Below, piece by piece: positions 8,992-17,788 of a stretch of DNA of 57,773 bases. The notes under the pieces are model-generated. The model saw only the letters and a program-made list of their open reading frames with translations, made no database searches and was not told where the DNA came from. The position numbers and the translations under genes were made by a program. Source of the DNA: Verrucomicrobiota bacterium (GTDB taxonomy: Bacteria > Verrucomicrobiota > Verrucomicrobiia > Chthoniobacterales > Terrimicrobiaceae). The DNA lies in the NCBI GenBank assembly GCA_026398255.1, contig JAPLTG010000023.1:1-57773 (forward strand). The letters run 5' to 3'. Each line of letters begins with the position of its first letter. The stretch's first letter is position 1.

Positions 8992-10392
8992 TCAGTAGGA
9001 GCTCTCGACGCGCTTGGCGACATCGCGGTAGCCGTAGTCGACTTCGTAGATTTGCTTCATGCAATCGACGGTCTTTTGGGCGTCGCCCATTTTCTCGTAA
9101 ACGAGGCCGAGGTTGTAGATGACATCTTTTTTAACGGCATCCATGACCAGAAGCTCGGCGACGGCGTCGGAGAGAGTCTTGGCGGCGAGGTCGAGCATGC
9201 CGCGGGCGGTGAAGCATTGCCCTAGCAGGCTCATCGCGCGCATGCGGACATTCGGATTTTGGCGGGCTTTTTGGAGTTCGGGAATAGCCTCCTGCCAGTT
9301 TTCGAGATCAACGAGGATTTCGCCGAGTTCGAAGCGGAGTTGGAGGTCGGTGGGGTTTTGGTCCACGCGGGAACGGGCGGCCTCGAGGGCAAGGTCGGCG
9401 CGCTGTTTTTTTAAAGATTCCAATTCGGCGGCGTAGCCTTCGGACTCGGGCGTGCCGGGATTGGCTTCGATGAATTGCTCGCGGGCTTCGATGGCGAGGT
9501 CGAACTGGCGGATTTGCAAGTCGGAGGCTTTGCGAACGAGCGCCATATCGGAATTGTTCGAGAGCGAGGCGGCGTAATTGAACCAGTTTGTGGCGTTCTC
9601 CCAATCCTCTCTCTGCTCGTGGAGTTCGGCGATGCGGCGGGCGGTATCGACGGTGCAATTTTCGCCCTCGGCCTCCGCCTTGGCGTGGAGTTCGGCAAGG
9701 AGGTTATCGATCATCTCCTCGCTGCGGACGACGCGGGATTGCTGCTCGAGCGCGACGGCTTGATCCTTGTCCTTGATGAGGTCGCGGTAGGTGGATTCGG
9801 CCTTGTCCCAACCACCGGATTTCATCGAAGAGGAGGCGGCGGCATCCTTGGATCCTTTAATGGCGGCGAGGTCGTTCGGGGAGATATCGAGGAGGCGTTG
9901 AAAAATCGGGACGGCTTTTTCCGGCGCGCTGTTTTTCAAGTAATGCTGACCGAGTTCGTGCAGGGCCTTGGTGTCTTTCGGCGAAGCCTCGACAATGGTC
10001 TCCAAGGCAAAGGCGGCGATGTCGGGGAGATTCGCGGCGAGCGCGGCATCCTTCAGGAGTTGGTTGAGTTGGGGATTTTGAGGGTCGGTCTCGAGGCTTT
10101 TCTCGATGGCATCGAGGGCCGAGAGGGGATCTTTTTTCAGCTGGGACTGGATTTTGATCGAACTGAAGGAAGCGACGGAAAGTCCGGAGAGGAGGCTTTT
10201 TTTCCCGGCGGTCTTGGCGATGGCGGACTTTCGCAGGAGTTGTCGCGCGGCGAGGAACTCGGGATGGCTCTTGAGGATCGTCTGAAGGAGTTGGATGGCG
10301 TAGCCGTAATTCTTGAGCTGCATTGCGCTCATGGACTTCAGCCAATTCGCCCGGTGGAACTCGGGAAGGTCTTTTTCAGTTTTTACAGGCAT
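8992..10392 (-). CDS. Tetratricopeptide-repeat protein
   Basis: This 466-residue protein is mostly helical TPR-like repeats, for example NYGYAIQLLQTILKSHPEFLAARQLL, ALHELGQHYLKNSAPEKAVPIFQRLL and VIYNLGLVYEKMGDAQKTVDCMKQIY. No signal peptide or enzyme domain is seen, so it is probably a cytoplasmic scaffold. The start at 10392 (MPVKTEKDLPEF) was chosen over further upstream starts because these would overlap the SDR gene and their sequence looks non-coding. It follows the SDR gene by 49 bases on the same strand, so the two may be cotranscribed. The role is unknown. Confidence 0.85.
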   Translation of the reverse strand: MPVKTEKDLPEFHRANWLKSMSAMQLKNYGYAIQLLQTILKSHPEFLAARQLLRKSAIAKTAGKKSLLSGLSVASFSSIKIQSQLKKDPLSALDAIEKSLETDPQNPQLNQLLKDAALAANLPDIAAFALETIVEASPKDTKALHELGQHYLKNSAPEKAVPIFQRLLDISPNDLAAIKGSKDAAASSSMKSGGWDKAESTYRDLIKDKDQAVALEQQSRVVRSEEMIDNLLAELHAKAEAEGENCTVDTARRIAELHEQREDWENATNWFNYAASLSNNSDMALVRKASDLQIRQFDLAIEAREQFIEANPGTPESEGYAAELESLKKQRADLALEAARSRVDQNPTDLQLRFELGEILVDLENWQEAIPELQKARQNPNVRMRAMSLLGQCFTARGMLDLAAKTLSDAVAELLVMDAVKKDVIYNLGLVYEKMGDAQKTVDCMKQIYEVDYGYRDVAKRVESSY

Positions 10393-10441
10393 GCAAAAGG
10401 GAGCAGCACGATAGTCGCGGAAGGTTTCAACAGTAAGCGCG

Positions 10442-11254
10442 TCAGATCGTTTGCGAGAGGAATCCCCCGTCCACCCGAATGTCACTGCCGGTGACGAACG
10501 AACTGGCTTGCGGGCTGGCGAGGAAAACAACGGCTCCGGCGAGTTCCTCGGCTTCGCCGAAACGGGCCATCGGGGTGTGGTCGAGAATGGCTTTGGCTCG
10601 CGGGGTGGTGGATCCGTCGGGATTGAAGAGAAGGCGGAGGTTTTGCTCGGCGGGGAAAAATCCGGGCGAGATGGAGTTCACTCGCACGCCGGTGGAGGCC
10701 CATTCGCGGGCGAGGAATTGGGTGAGATTGAGCACGGAAGCCTTCGCAGCGGAGTAGGCCACCACGCGGGAGAGCGGCAGGTGACCGGAGGTGCTGGCGA
10801 TATTGATCACACTGCCTCGCCCGGCGTCGGCCATCGCCTGGCCGATGACTTGGCAGGGAATCAGCGCGCCGCCGACCAGGTTCAGCTCGTAATTTTCCAT
10901 CCAGTCGTCCGCGGCAATTTCGGAAAACGGTGACTCGGGAGTCACAGTCACGCGGGGATCGTTTCCGCCGGCGGCATTCACCAACACGGACGGGATGCCG
11001 AAAGCCTGCGTGGTGGCGGAGAGGAGGTTCTCGACGCTTTCGCGGTCGGTGGCGTCGGTCTCGACGAAAAAAGATTTTCCGCCGGCCTTTGCGATCTCGG
11101 CCACGCGGGCTTTGCCACGCTCGGCGCTGCGTCCGGCCACCACAACTTTGGCGCCGGAGGTGGCGAGAGCGAGGGCCATGCTTCCACCGAGAACACCGGT
11201 GCCGCCGATAACAACAGCCACTTCTTCAGAGAGGTCGAACAGGTTCGTAGCCAT
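10442..11254 (-). CDS. SDR-family oxidoreductase (possibly mannonate/fructuronate type)
   Basis: This 270-residue short-chain dehydrogenase has the nucleotide-binding motif VVIGGTGVLGGSMALAL, NAAGGN, the catalytic Ser in INIASTSG and YSAAK, and ends with VTGSDIRVDGGFLSQTI, a classical SDR C-terminus. The VLVNAAGGN motif and the LFDLSEEVAVV beginning resemble D-mannonate/fructuronate reductases of the YjmF type, but no uronate genes are nearby, so the substrate is open. The start ATG at 11254 gives a classical SDR N-terminus (MATNLFDLSE); longer versions run into the divergent folE2 leader. Confidence 0.88.
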   Translation of the reverse strand: MATNLFDLSEEVAVVIGGTGVLGGSMALALATSGAKVVVAGRSAERGKARVAEIAKAGGKSFFVETDATDRESVENLLSATTQAFGIPSVLVNAAGGNDPRVTVTPESPFSEIAADDWMENYELNLVGGALIPCQVIGQAMADAGRGSVINIASTSGHLPLSRVVAYSAAKASVLNLTQFLAREWASTGVRVNSISPGFFPAEQNLRLLFNPDGSTTPRAKAILDHTPMARFGEAEELAGAVVFLASPQASSFVTGSDIRVDGGFLSQTI

Positions 11255-11345
11255 AGGGACGCAGACTAAAAGCCATTCGCCTCCTTCCCGCACGGCTTTT
11301 TTTGGCTTCCGGTGTCGATCGACTGGAAGCAAAGTCGGACTCTCC

Positions 11346-12128
11346 ATGTTGAAAGACACCCAAAGCGAACGCGACCACCGCCGGATTCCGATCGACCGCG
11401 TGGGGGTCAAGTCGCTCCGCTATCCCATGCAGGTTCGCGACAAGCACCACGCCGTCCAAAGCACCGTGGCGACTTTGCAAATGACAGTCGACCTGCCGCA
11501 CCATTTCAAGGGCACGCACATGAGCCGCTTCATCGAGGTCCTCGCCGAGCACGGCCCGGTGATCCATGTGGCGAACATCCGCGACATCCTCGAAAAAATG
11601 GCCAAGCGCCTCGAGAGTGACTGCGCCCATTTCGACATCGAGTTTCCTTTTTTTCTGGAAAAAAAAGCGCCCGCAACCGGCTCGCCGGGATTAATGGACT
11701 ACACCGTGCGATTCAATGCCACGCTCGCTGCGGGCAAGATCGATTTCATTGTCACAACCGTCGTGCCAGTGACCACGCTCTGCCCGTGCTCGAAGGCCAT
11801 CAGCGCCGCCGGCGCCCACAACCAGCGCGGCCATGTGACTCTCTCCGTGCGCTGCAAAAAACCCATGTGGGTCGAGGACATGATCGTGCTCGCCGAGGAG
11901 TCTGCGAGCGCCGGCCTTTATAGTCTCTTGAAGCGGCCGGATGAAAAACATGTCACCGAACTCGCCTACAACAATCCGGTGTTCGTCGAAGATCTTGTTC
12001 GGAATGTCGCGGTCCGCTGCGAGGAGGACTCGAACATTCTCTGGTATCGCGTGGAGGCGGAAAATTTCGAGTCGATCCACAACCACAACGCCTACGCCCT
12101 GATCGAAAAACACCTCACCGCCGAATGA
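11346..12128 (+). CDS. folE2: GTP cyclohydrolase FolE2
   Basis: This 260-residue enzyme makes 7,8-dihydroneopterin triphosphate from GTP, the first step of folate (and queuosine) synthesis. Family motifs visible: IDRVGVKSLRYPM at the N-terminus, GTHMSRFIEVL, TTLCPCSKAIS with the catalytic/metal cysteine, GAHNQRGHVTL and the C-terminal SIHNHNAYALI. FolE2 is the metal-flexible alternative to zinc-dependent FolE. The ATG at 11346 gives the expected N-terminus. A 91-base gap divides it from the divergent SDR gene; I see no clear Zur-type operator there. Confidence 0.95.
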   Translation: MLKDTQSERDHRRIPIDRVGVKSLRYPMQVRDKHHAVQSTVATLQMTVDLPHHFKGTHMSRFIEVLAEHGPVIHVANIRDILEKMAKRLESDCAHFDIEFPFFLEKKAPATGSPGLMDYTVRFNATLAAGKIDFIVTTVVPVTTLCPCSKAISAAGAHNQRGHVTLSVRCKKPMWVEDMIVLAEESASAGLYSLLKRPDEKHVTELAYNNPVFVEDLVRNVAVRCEEDSNILWYRVEAENFESIHNHNAYALIEKHLTAE

Positions 12129-12149
12129 CCGCGCCGATTTTTTTGCCGC

Positions 12150-12177
12150 TTGAAGCGCCGGGGTTTCCCGCTAATTT
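12150..12177 (+). promoter_or_regulatory. Candidate promoter of the tRNA-Ala gene
   Basis: TTGAAG (12150-12155) and TAATTT (12172-12177) are 16 bases apart and end 16 bases before the tRNA. The -35 matches four and the -10 three of six consensus bases. Confidence 0.3.
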
Positions 12178-12193
12178 TCTTCCCACTTTCCTC

Positions 12194-12266
12194 GGGGGTA
12201 TAGCTCAGTTGGTAGAGCGTCTCGTTCGCAATGAGAAGGCCAGGGGTTCGAATCCCCTTACCTCCA
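12194..12266 (+). tRNA. tRNA-Ala (anticodon CGC)
   Basis: The 73-base cloverleaf folds by eye: acceptor GGGGGTA with TACCTCC, D-arm GCTC/GAGC, anticodon stem TCTCG/TGAGA (one G-T pair), loop TTCGCAA with anticodon CGC, and T-arm AGGGG/CCCCT around TTCGAAT. The discriminator base is A and CCA is not encoded. It reads GCG alanine codons. It lies between folE2 and alr, 16 bases before the alr ATG. Confidence 0.95.
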
Positions 12267-12282
12267 CTCCCCTCCCCTTCGC

Positions 12283-13398
12283 ATGATCTCGGTCGCCGAC
12301 CATGTTCGGACTTGGGCGGAGATCGATCTCGATGCCATTCGTCACAACATCGGCGTGGTTCGACGCCGGATCGGTTCGCAGGCGGAAATCCTCGCCGTGG
12401 TAAAAGCCGACGCCTACGGGCATGGGGTGGCTCCCGTGGCGCGAACTCTCGCGGCCGAGGCGTCGATTTTCGGAGTGGCGAATCTCAAGGAGGCGCGGGA
12501 TGTCGCGGCACTGGGGACCGGTCGCGACATCATGCTCCTGAGCGCGTGCCTGCCCGCCGAGCGGCGCGATGCGGTGGAGGAAAAATTCATCGTCACCGTC
12601 TCGGGGGCGGACGAAGCGGCGGCGTTTGCGGACTGCGGACCGGCGCGGATCAATTTCAAAATCGATACTGGAATGGGCCGCATCGGCTGCTCGGCGGACT
12701 CCGCTTTGGAAGCTCTGCGGGCGGTCCGGCAAATGCGAAATCTCGAGGTGCATAGTATTTCCACCCACCTGCCGAGCGCGGATGAGGATTTTGTTTTTAC
12801 CGGATCGCAGCTTGAGAAATTTGCCGCTATGAAAAATCAAATCCGCGAGATTTTTCCTGCCGCGAAAAACCATGCCCTCAACAGCGCGGGGATTTTAAAC
12901 CACCATGTCGGGCCTACTGAGATTGTGCGCCCCGGCCTGATGCTTTACGGAGCGTCGCCGATCCTCTCGATGCAAAAGGAACTCCGGCCGGCACTGACTT
13001 GGAAAGCTCGAGTGGCCATGGTGCGCGATGTCGCCAAGGGGGCCTCGATCAGCTACGGGCGCACCTTTATCGCTCCGGAGAGAATGCGCGTGGCTGTTCT
13101 CGCGCTGGGCTACGCCGATGGGTTTCCTCGCCATGTTTCAGGCAACGGCTCGGCGGCTCTTCTTCATGGGAACCACTGCCCAATTCTCGGCCGTGTGACG
13201 ATGGATCAGATCGTCGTCGATGTTTCCGCCACGCCAGATGTGCGACCAGGCGATGCGGCCACGCTCGTGGGAAATGATGGCGAACAGCAAATCACCGCCA
13301 CAGAACTCGCCGCGCGCGCCGGCACGATTGCGTGGGATATTTTCACCGGCATCGGACAACGCGTTCAGCGCTTCCATTACGACTCGGCCGTTAATTGA
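12283..13398 (+). CDS. alr: Alanine racemase
   Basis: This 371-residue PLP enzyme converts L- to D-alanine for peptidoglycan. The PLP lysine is Lys41 in AVVKADAYGHG; the second catalytic residue, Tyr258, is in ISYGRTF; other motifs are VKTH-like SISTHLPSADE and RPGLMLYG. Length is normal. The gene begins only 16 bases after tRNA-Ala, so it may share a transcript with it. Its 3' end overlaps the convergent DUF4870-type gene by 22 bases. Confidence 0.95.
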   Translation: MISVADHVRTWAEIDLDAIRHNIGVVRRRIGSQAEILAVVKADAYGHGVAPVARTLAAEASIFGVANLKEARDVAALGTGRDIMLLSACLPAERRDAVEEKFIVTVSGADEAAAFADCGPARINFKIDTGMGRIGCSADSALEALRAVRQMRNLEVHSISTHLPSADEDFVFTGSQLEKFAAMKNQIREIFPAAKNHALNSAGILNHHVGPTEIVRPGLMLYGASPILSMQKELRPALTWKARVAMVRDVAKGASISYGRTFIAPERMRVAVLALGYADGFPRHVSGNGSAALLHGNHCPILGRVTMDQIVVDVSATPDVRPGDAATLVGNDGEQQITATELAARAGTIAWDIFTGIGQRVQRFHYDSAVN

Positions 13399-13787
13399 AA
13401 AAAACGGATCGTCATCGGAAAACGGTAGAAGACTCCGTCGCTTGCCTTGATCGCTCCAAGGACTCCGTAGATAACCCAAGCGACCAGAATAATCAGCGGG
13501 AATACGAGCGGGATAATCAAGCAGCCGAAGAGCCCCACGAAAATCCAAGACAGCGCCCACCACAGCGACCAGGAAATTTGAAAATTCAGAACATTCCGGC
13601 CAGCGACATCGAGGCCGGGAACCTCGTTTTTTTTCATCAACCACACGATCAGCGGAGCAAGAATTTGGCCGAATCCCACCAGCAAAAATCCCGCGAGCGC
13701 GCTGATATGCAAAATCGTGATCCATTGACGGGAATTCGGGGAATCCACGGGCGGGGGCGGCGTTTCTTGATGCGGCGAGTCATCCAT
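13377..13787 (-). CDS. DUF4870-type small membrane protein
   Basis: This 136-residue protein has a proline-rich cytoplasmic N-terminus (QETPPPPVDSP), then hydrophobic segments around ILHISALAGFLLVGFG, SLWWALSWIFVGLFGCLIIPLVFPLIILVAWVI. The pattern HxSALxGF...GxILAPLIVWLxKK...VxxxGRNVLNFQxS is characteristic of DUF4870/Tic20-like proteins; the function is unknown. The start at 13787 (MDDSPHQE) is chosen because everything upstream in this frame is antisense to nusA. The 3' end overlaps the end of alr. Confidence 0.8.
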   Translation of the reverse strand: MDDSPHQETPPPPVDSPNSRQWITILHISALAGFLLVGFGQILAPLIVWLMKKNEVPGLDVAGRNVLNFQISWSLWWALSWIFVGLFGCLIIPLVFPLIILVAWVIYGVLGAIKASDGVFYRFPMTIRFFQLTAES

Positions 13788-13865
13788 GCCGGAGAGCCTT
13801 TCAACGATCCCCGTGGCGATCAAGGCGGGTGATTTCCCCTTACGGAAATTAACGGCCCTTGCCGC

Positions 13866-13894
13866 TTGACCGATGTTGACGCACCCCCCATAGT
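13866..13894 (+). promoter_or_regulatory. Candidate sigma70-type promoter of the nusA operon
   Basis: TTGACC (13866-13871, five of six) and CATAGT (13889-13894, four of six) are separated by the optimal 17 bases and lie about 70 bases before the nusA ATG. This is the strongest promoter-like match I found in the window. Confidence 0.5.
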
Positions 13895-13962
13895 TTCCGA
13901 TTCCGAAAAAGTGCGGCGGTCGGGAAATCCACCCGCCAACACATTCCGGAACCGAGAGATTT

Positions 13963-15213
13963 ATGAATTCCGAACTCATCACAATGCTGGACTTGTTGGA
14001 GCGTGAAAAGGGCATCAAGCGCGATGTTCTGATCGACGCCATATCCACCGCCATCCTCGCGGCCTCGAAGAAAAACTTTACCTCCGGCACCAGGGATCTT
14101 CGGATCGATATCGACCCGAAAAATGGCGGAATTCGCGCCATCGCGAAGCTCATCGCCCGCGAGAAATTGGATAATCCCCATGATGAAATAGCGATCGCCA
14201 AGGCCCGCACCATAAAGCCCGATGTGGTTGATGGCGAAGAGGTGGAAATCGAGGTAACACCACGCGATTTCGGTCGCATCGCCGCCCAAGCCGCCCGGCA
14301 AGCGATCAATCAACGCCTCCGCCAGATCGAGCGGGAGATGATTTATGAGGAGTTCAAAGACCGCGCTGGCGAGATCGTGACCGGCACCGTCCGCCGTTTT
14401 GAAAAATCCGATGTGATCATCGACCTCGGCAAATTCGAAGGCGTCATGCCCTCCCGCGAACGCGTGATGACCGAGGACTACAATGTCGGCGACCGCCTCC
14501 GCGCCTATGTTGTGGCCGTCGAGAGCGGCAACCGCGGCCCCGAGATCATCCTCTCCCGCAGCCACCCGAATTTTGTCCGACGCCTTTTCGAACTCGAGGT
14601 CAGCGAAATCGCCGACCGCACCGTGGAGCTCAAGGTCATCGCCCGCGAAGCCGGTTTCCGCACCAAGGTCGCCGTCCACAGCGCCGATGCGAAGGTCGAC
14701 CCTGTTGGAGCCTGCGTCGGCATGCGTGGAGCTCGTGTTAAGAATATCGTTCGCGAACTCAACAACGAGAAAGTGGACATCATCCGCTGGGATCCGGATC
14801 CGTTGAAGTTCGTCACTGCGGCCCTGAAGCCCGCGAACATCCGCTCTATTACCACCAACGAAGCCAAGAAGACGATTCATGTGCTCGTGCCGAAAGAAGA
14901 CCTCTCCGTCGCCATCGGCCGCCGCGGTCAAAATGCCCGACTCACTTCGAAAATGTGCGGTTGGGATGTCGATATCCAAGAGGACAAACGCAAGGAAGAG
15001 GCTATGCAAAACCAAGCCGCCGAAGCCGCACACTCGCTCGCCGGATCTCTTGGCATTAGCGAAGACGAAGCCAATATTCTGGCCAATGCCGGCATGACCT
15101 CGATTGAGGTGATCCAACTCGCCGGCGCGGAGGATATCGCCGAAGCCCTTGGCGCCGATGTCGCCCTTGGCCAACGCATCCTTGAGGCCGCCCAAGCGCT
15201 CCAAAAAGCCTAG
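13963..15213 (+). CDS. nusA: Transcription termination/antitermination factor NusA
   Basis: This 416-residue RNA polymerase-binding factor shows the N-terminal domain (ELITMLDLLEREKGI), an S1 domain from about residue 133 (GEIVTGTVRRFEKSDVIIDL), two KH domains (VGACVGMRGARVKNIVREL; LSVAIGRRGQNARL) and one short helix-hairpin-helix-like C-terminal repeat (SEDEANILANAGMTS). It modulates pausing, termination and antitermination. It opens the operon; rimP, which commonly precedes nusA, is not present here. It is followed after 36 bases by infB. Confidence 0.97.
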   Translation: MNSELITMLDLLEREKGIKRDVLIDAISTAILAASKKNFTSGTRDLRIDIDPKNGGIRAIAKLIAREKLDNPHDEIAIAKARTIKPDVVDGEEVEIEVTPRDFGRIAAQAARQAINQRLRQIEREMIYEEFKDRAGEIVTGTVRRFEKSDVIIDLGKFEGVMPSRERVMTEDYNVGDRLRAYVVAVESGNRGPEIILSRSHPNFVRRLFELEVSEIADRTVELKVIAREAGFRTKVAVHSADAKVDPVGACVGMRGARVKNIVRELNNEKVDIIRWDPDPLKFVTAALKPANIRSITTNEAKKTIHVLVPKEDLSVAIGRRGQNARLTSKMCGWDVDIQEDKRKEEAMQNQAAEAAHSLAGSLGISEDEANILANAGMTSIEVIQLAGAEDIAEALGADVALGQRILEAAQALQKA

Positions 15214-15249
15214 GGAGTATGAAAACCTGCTCCCTTCCGAAAAATTATC

Positions 15250-17397
15250 ATGGCAGAGAAAACCAAGAAAAAACCTACCGAAAGCAAGCCGACGGCGACC
15301 GCCCGGCGATCGGGCGCTTCCACGCGTTCCACCCGTCCGGCCGCTGAATCACCGGCTCCTACCCCTGCCAAAGAAAAGGAACCTAAAGTCCAAGGCCCGA
15401 CCGTTGATCTCCTAAATCCGGAGAAAAAGGTCAAAAAAGTCTCCACCCGCGCGGGCATCAAGCCATTCGGCTCGAAAACCACGCCAACTCCTCCCCCACC
15501 CGCTCCCGAGCCAGAGCCAGAGCCCGTTATCGAATCCGCTCTCGAGCCAGAGCCCGTCGCCGCCATCGAGCCTCAGGAGCCCGAGACGCCCACCGTTACC
15601 GAAGACGCCTCAGGGAAAAAAATCCTCCAAGTTAAGCCACCGGTCAGCGTCAAAGTCCTCGCCGAACTTCTCGGCCTCAAGCCCTTCCAGCTTATCAAGG
15701 ACCTCATGTCCTTGCAGATTTTTGCGAATCTCAACCAAACCGTGGAGGCCGATGTCGTCGCCAAAGTTTGCGACATTCACGGCTTCATCTTCGATCGCGA
15801 GAAAAAAGACACCTCCAAAGGCCACCACAAGGTCGAGCAGAAGGTCGAAATTCCAAAAGCTCCCGAGCCCGAGAAACTCGTCGACAAGCTCCAATCCCGC
15901 GCCCCGATCATTACTTTCATGGGCCATGTCGACCATGGCAAAACCTCTCTCCTCGACGCGATCCGCAAAGCCCGCGTGGCCGCTGGCGAGGCTGGTGGTA
16001 TCACCCAGCACATCGGCGCCTACAGTGTGAACCGCAAGGGTCACAAAATCACTTTCCTCGACACCCCCGGCCACGCCGCCTTCACCGCCATGCGTGCCCG
16101 CGGTGCCAATGTCACCGACATCGTGATCATCGTCGTCGCTGCCGATGACGGCCTCATGCCGCAAACACTCGAGGCCATTTCCCACGCCAAGGCCGCGAAG
16201 GTGAAAATCATGGTCGCCATCAACAAAATCGACCTCGCCTCCGCCAATCCCGATCGCGTCAAAAAACAACTTCAAGAGCAGGGCCTCACTCCCGAGGACT
16301 GGGGTGGCGATACGATTTGTATTCCTGTCAGCGCCACCAAAGGCACCGGCATCGACGAACTCCTCGACCTCATGCTCCTCGAAGCCGAAATGCTCGAACT
16401 CAAAGCCAGTGGCTCTGTGGACGCCCGTGCCACCGTCATTGAGGCACAGGTCGAGCAAGGCCGCGGCCCGACTGCTACAGTCATCGTCCGCATGGGCACC
16501 CTTCGCTACGGCGATGTGTTCATTTGCGGCAACCACTGGGGCAAGGTGAAACAACTCATCGACGACATGGGCAAGCCCGTGAAGGAAGCCGGACCCTCGA
16601 CTCCAGTTAAGATTCTTGGCCTCAGCGGCCTTCCAAATGCCGGCGATGAACTCGTCGTGATGGAATCGGAAAAATCCGCCCGCATTCACAGCGAGGAACG
16701 CCTTTCCGATCTCCGCGACTCGAAGCTCTCGACCCCGCAACGCGCCACTCTCGAGAACCTCTTCGCCAGCATCGCTTCGGAGGCCAAACCATCCCTCAAC
16801 GCGATCATCAAATGCGATGTCCAAGGCTCGCTCGAAGCCGTCGTCAACTCGCTCAAGGATATCCCTCAAAAGAAAATCTCCCTCGAGATCATCCACTCCG
16901 CCGTGGGTCCGATCACCGAGTCCGATGTCCTCCTCGCCAGCGCGTCAAACGCCATCATCATCGGCTTCGGCACCAAGACCGAGAACACCGCTGCGCAAGC
17001 CGCCAAGCGCGAAGGCATCCAGATCAAACTCTACAGCATCATCTACGAATTGATCGATCAGGTCCGGGAGGCCATGAGCGGATTGCTCGCGCCGGAACAT
17101 CGCGAAACCGTCATCGGCCACGCCGAGGTGAAGCAGGTTTTCGATCTCACCAAAGGCAAGGTTGCCGGTTGCGTCGTTACGGACGGCCGCATCGCCCGCA
17201 CCGCCCGTGCCCGCGTGTTGCGCCGCAAGCAGCCGATCTACGACGGCGGCCTCGCCACGCTTCGCCGCTTCACCGACGATGTGAAAGAGGTTCGCTCCGG
17301 TCTCGAGTGCGGCATCAAGCTGGGCGACTTCTCCGAATACCTGCCCGAGGACATCATCGAGTGCTACACGCTCGAGAAAGTCCCGCAGCAACTCTGA
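15250..17397 (+). CDS. infB: Translation initiation factor IF-2
   Basis: This 715-residue GTPase places initiator tRNA on the ribosome. The N-terminus (about 1-110) is low-complexity, rich in Lys, Pro and Glu-Pro repeats. Then comes an IF2-N domain ([21 protein letters not shown]), the GTPase domain with GHVDHGKTS at about residues 225-233, [16 protein letters not shown] and NKID, and domains II-IV ending [16 protein letters not shown]. It is shorter than enterobacterial IF-2 because of the compact N-terminal region. It lies between nusA and rbfA. Confidence 0.97.
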   Translation: MAEKTKKKPTESKPTATARRSGASTRSTRPAAESPAPTPAKEKEPKVQGPTVDLLNPEKKVKKVSTRAGIKPFGSKTTPTPPPPAPEPEPEPVIESALEPEPVAAIEPQEPETPTVTEDASGKKILQVKPPVSVKVLAELLGLKPFQLIKDLMSLQIFANLNQTVEADVVAKVCDIHGFIFDREKKDTSKGHHKVEQKVEIPKAPEPEKLVDKLQSRAPIITFMGHVDHGKTSLLDAIRKARVAAGEAGGITQHIGAYSVNRKGHKITFLDTPGHAAFTAMRARGANVTDIVIIVVAADDGLMPQTLEAISHAKAAKVKIMVAINKIDLASANPDRVKKQLQEQGLTPEDWGGDTICIPVSATKGTGIDELLDLMLLEAEMLELKASGSVDARATVIEAQVEQGRGPTATVIVRMGTLRYGDVFICGNHWGKVKQLIDDMGKPVKEAGPSTPVKILGLSGLPNAGDELVVMESEKSARIHSEERLSDLRDSKLSTPQRATLENLFASIASEAKPSLNAIIKCDVQGSLEAVVNSLKDIPQKKISLEIIHSAVGPITESDVLLASASNAIIIGFGTKTENTAAQAAKREGIQIKLYSIIYELIDQVREAMSGLLAPEHRETVIGHAEVKQVFDLTKGKVAGCVVTDGRIARTARARVLRRKQPIYDGGLATLRRFTDDVKEVRSGLECGIKLGDFSEYLPEDIIECYTLEKVPQQL

Positions 17398-17404
17398 TCA
17401 AACC

Positions 17405-17424
17405 GGCGCGGCCCGACCCGCGCC
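17405..17424 (+). other. Perfect GC hairpin in the infB-rbfA gap
   Basis: GGCGCGG (17405-17411) pairs with CCGCGCC (17418-17424) around a six-base loop, ten bases before the rbfA ATG and on top of where its ribosome site would be. No T-run follows, so it is not a classical terminator; it may affect mRNA processing or rbfA translation. Confidence 0.4.
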
Positions 17425-17434
17425 ACCCAGCTTT

Positions 17435-17788
17435 ATGAAAAACCGCCTCGCCAGGGTGTGTGAAGTCCTCAAACGCGAAATCGGAGTCCTCGCCACGCGA
17501 GACTTCGATTTTCACGGCGACCTCATTACGATTTCCTCAGTGGATATCACGCCGGACCTCAAGCAGGCCCATGTTTACATATCCGCACTCGGCTCCCCCG
17601 GAGCGAGTCGCCGCGCGCTGGAATTGTTTGAGAAAAACCGCACCCACCTTCAGACCGAACTTTCCCGCCGGGTGCAGATCAAACACACGCCCCATCTCCA
17701 TTTCCACATGGACGAGTCGATCGAGCGCGGCACCCGCGTGATCGGCATCATGGATGAACTCGGCCTCCTCGACGAACCCAAGAAATGA
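17435..17788 (+). CDS. rbfA: Ribosome-binding factor A
   Basis: This 117-residue 30S maturation factor has the KH-type fold pattern: RVCEVLKREIGVLATRDF, LITISSVDITPDLKQAHVYIS, and RVQIKHTPHLHFHMDESIERG, the family's C-terminal signature. It assists 16S rRNA 5'-end maturation. Its TGA overlaps the ATG of the DHH phosphoesterase gene (ATGA), indicating coupled translation. Confidence 0.95.
   Translation: MKNRLARVCEVLKREIGVLATRDFDFHGDLITISSVDITPDLKQAHVYISALGSPGASRRALELFEKNRTHLQTELSRRVQIKHTPHLHFHMDESIERGTRVIGIMDELGLLDEPKK

Noticed and set aside
13849-15204. Long open frame opposite nusA (about 450 codons)
   Set aside because: It is a shadow caused by GC-biased codons in nusA; its translation is low-complexity (G/D/H/A-rich) with no domain, and nusA is unambiguous.
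15610-16896. Long open frame opposite infB
   Set aside because: It is antisense to a certain IF-2 gene, with shadow-like composition and no recognisable motif.
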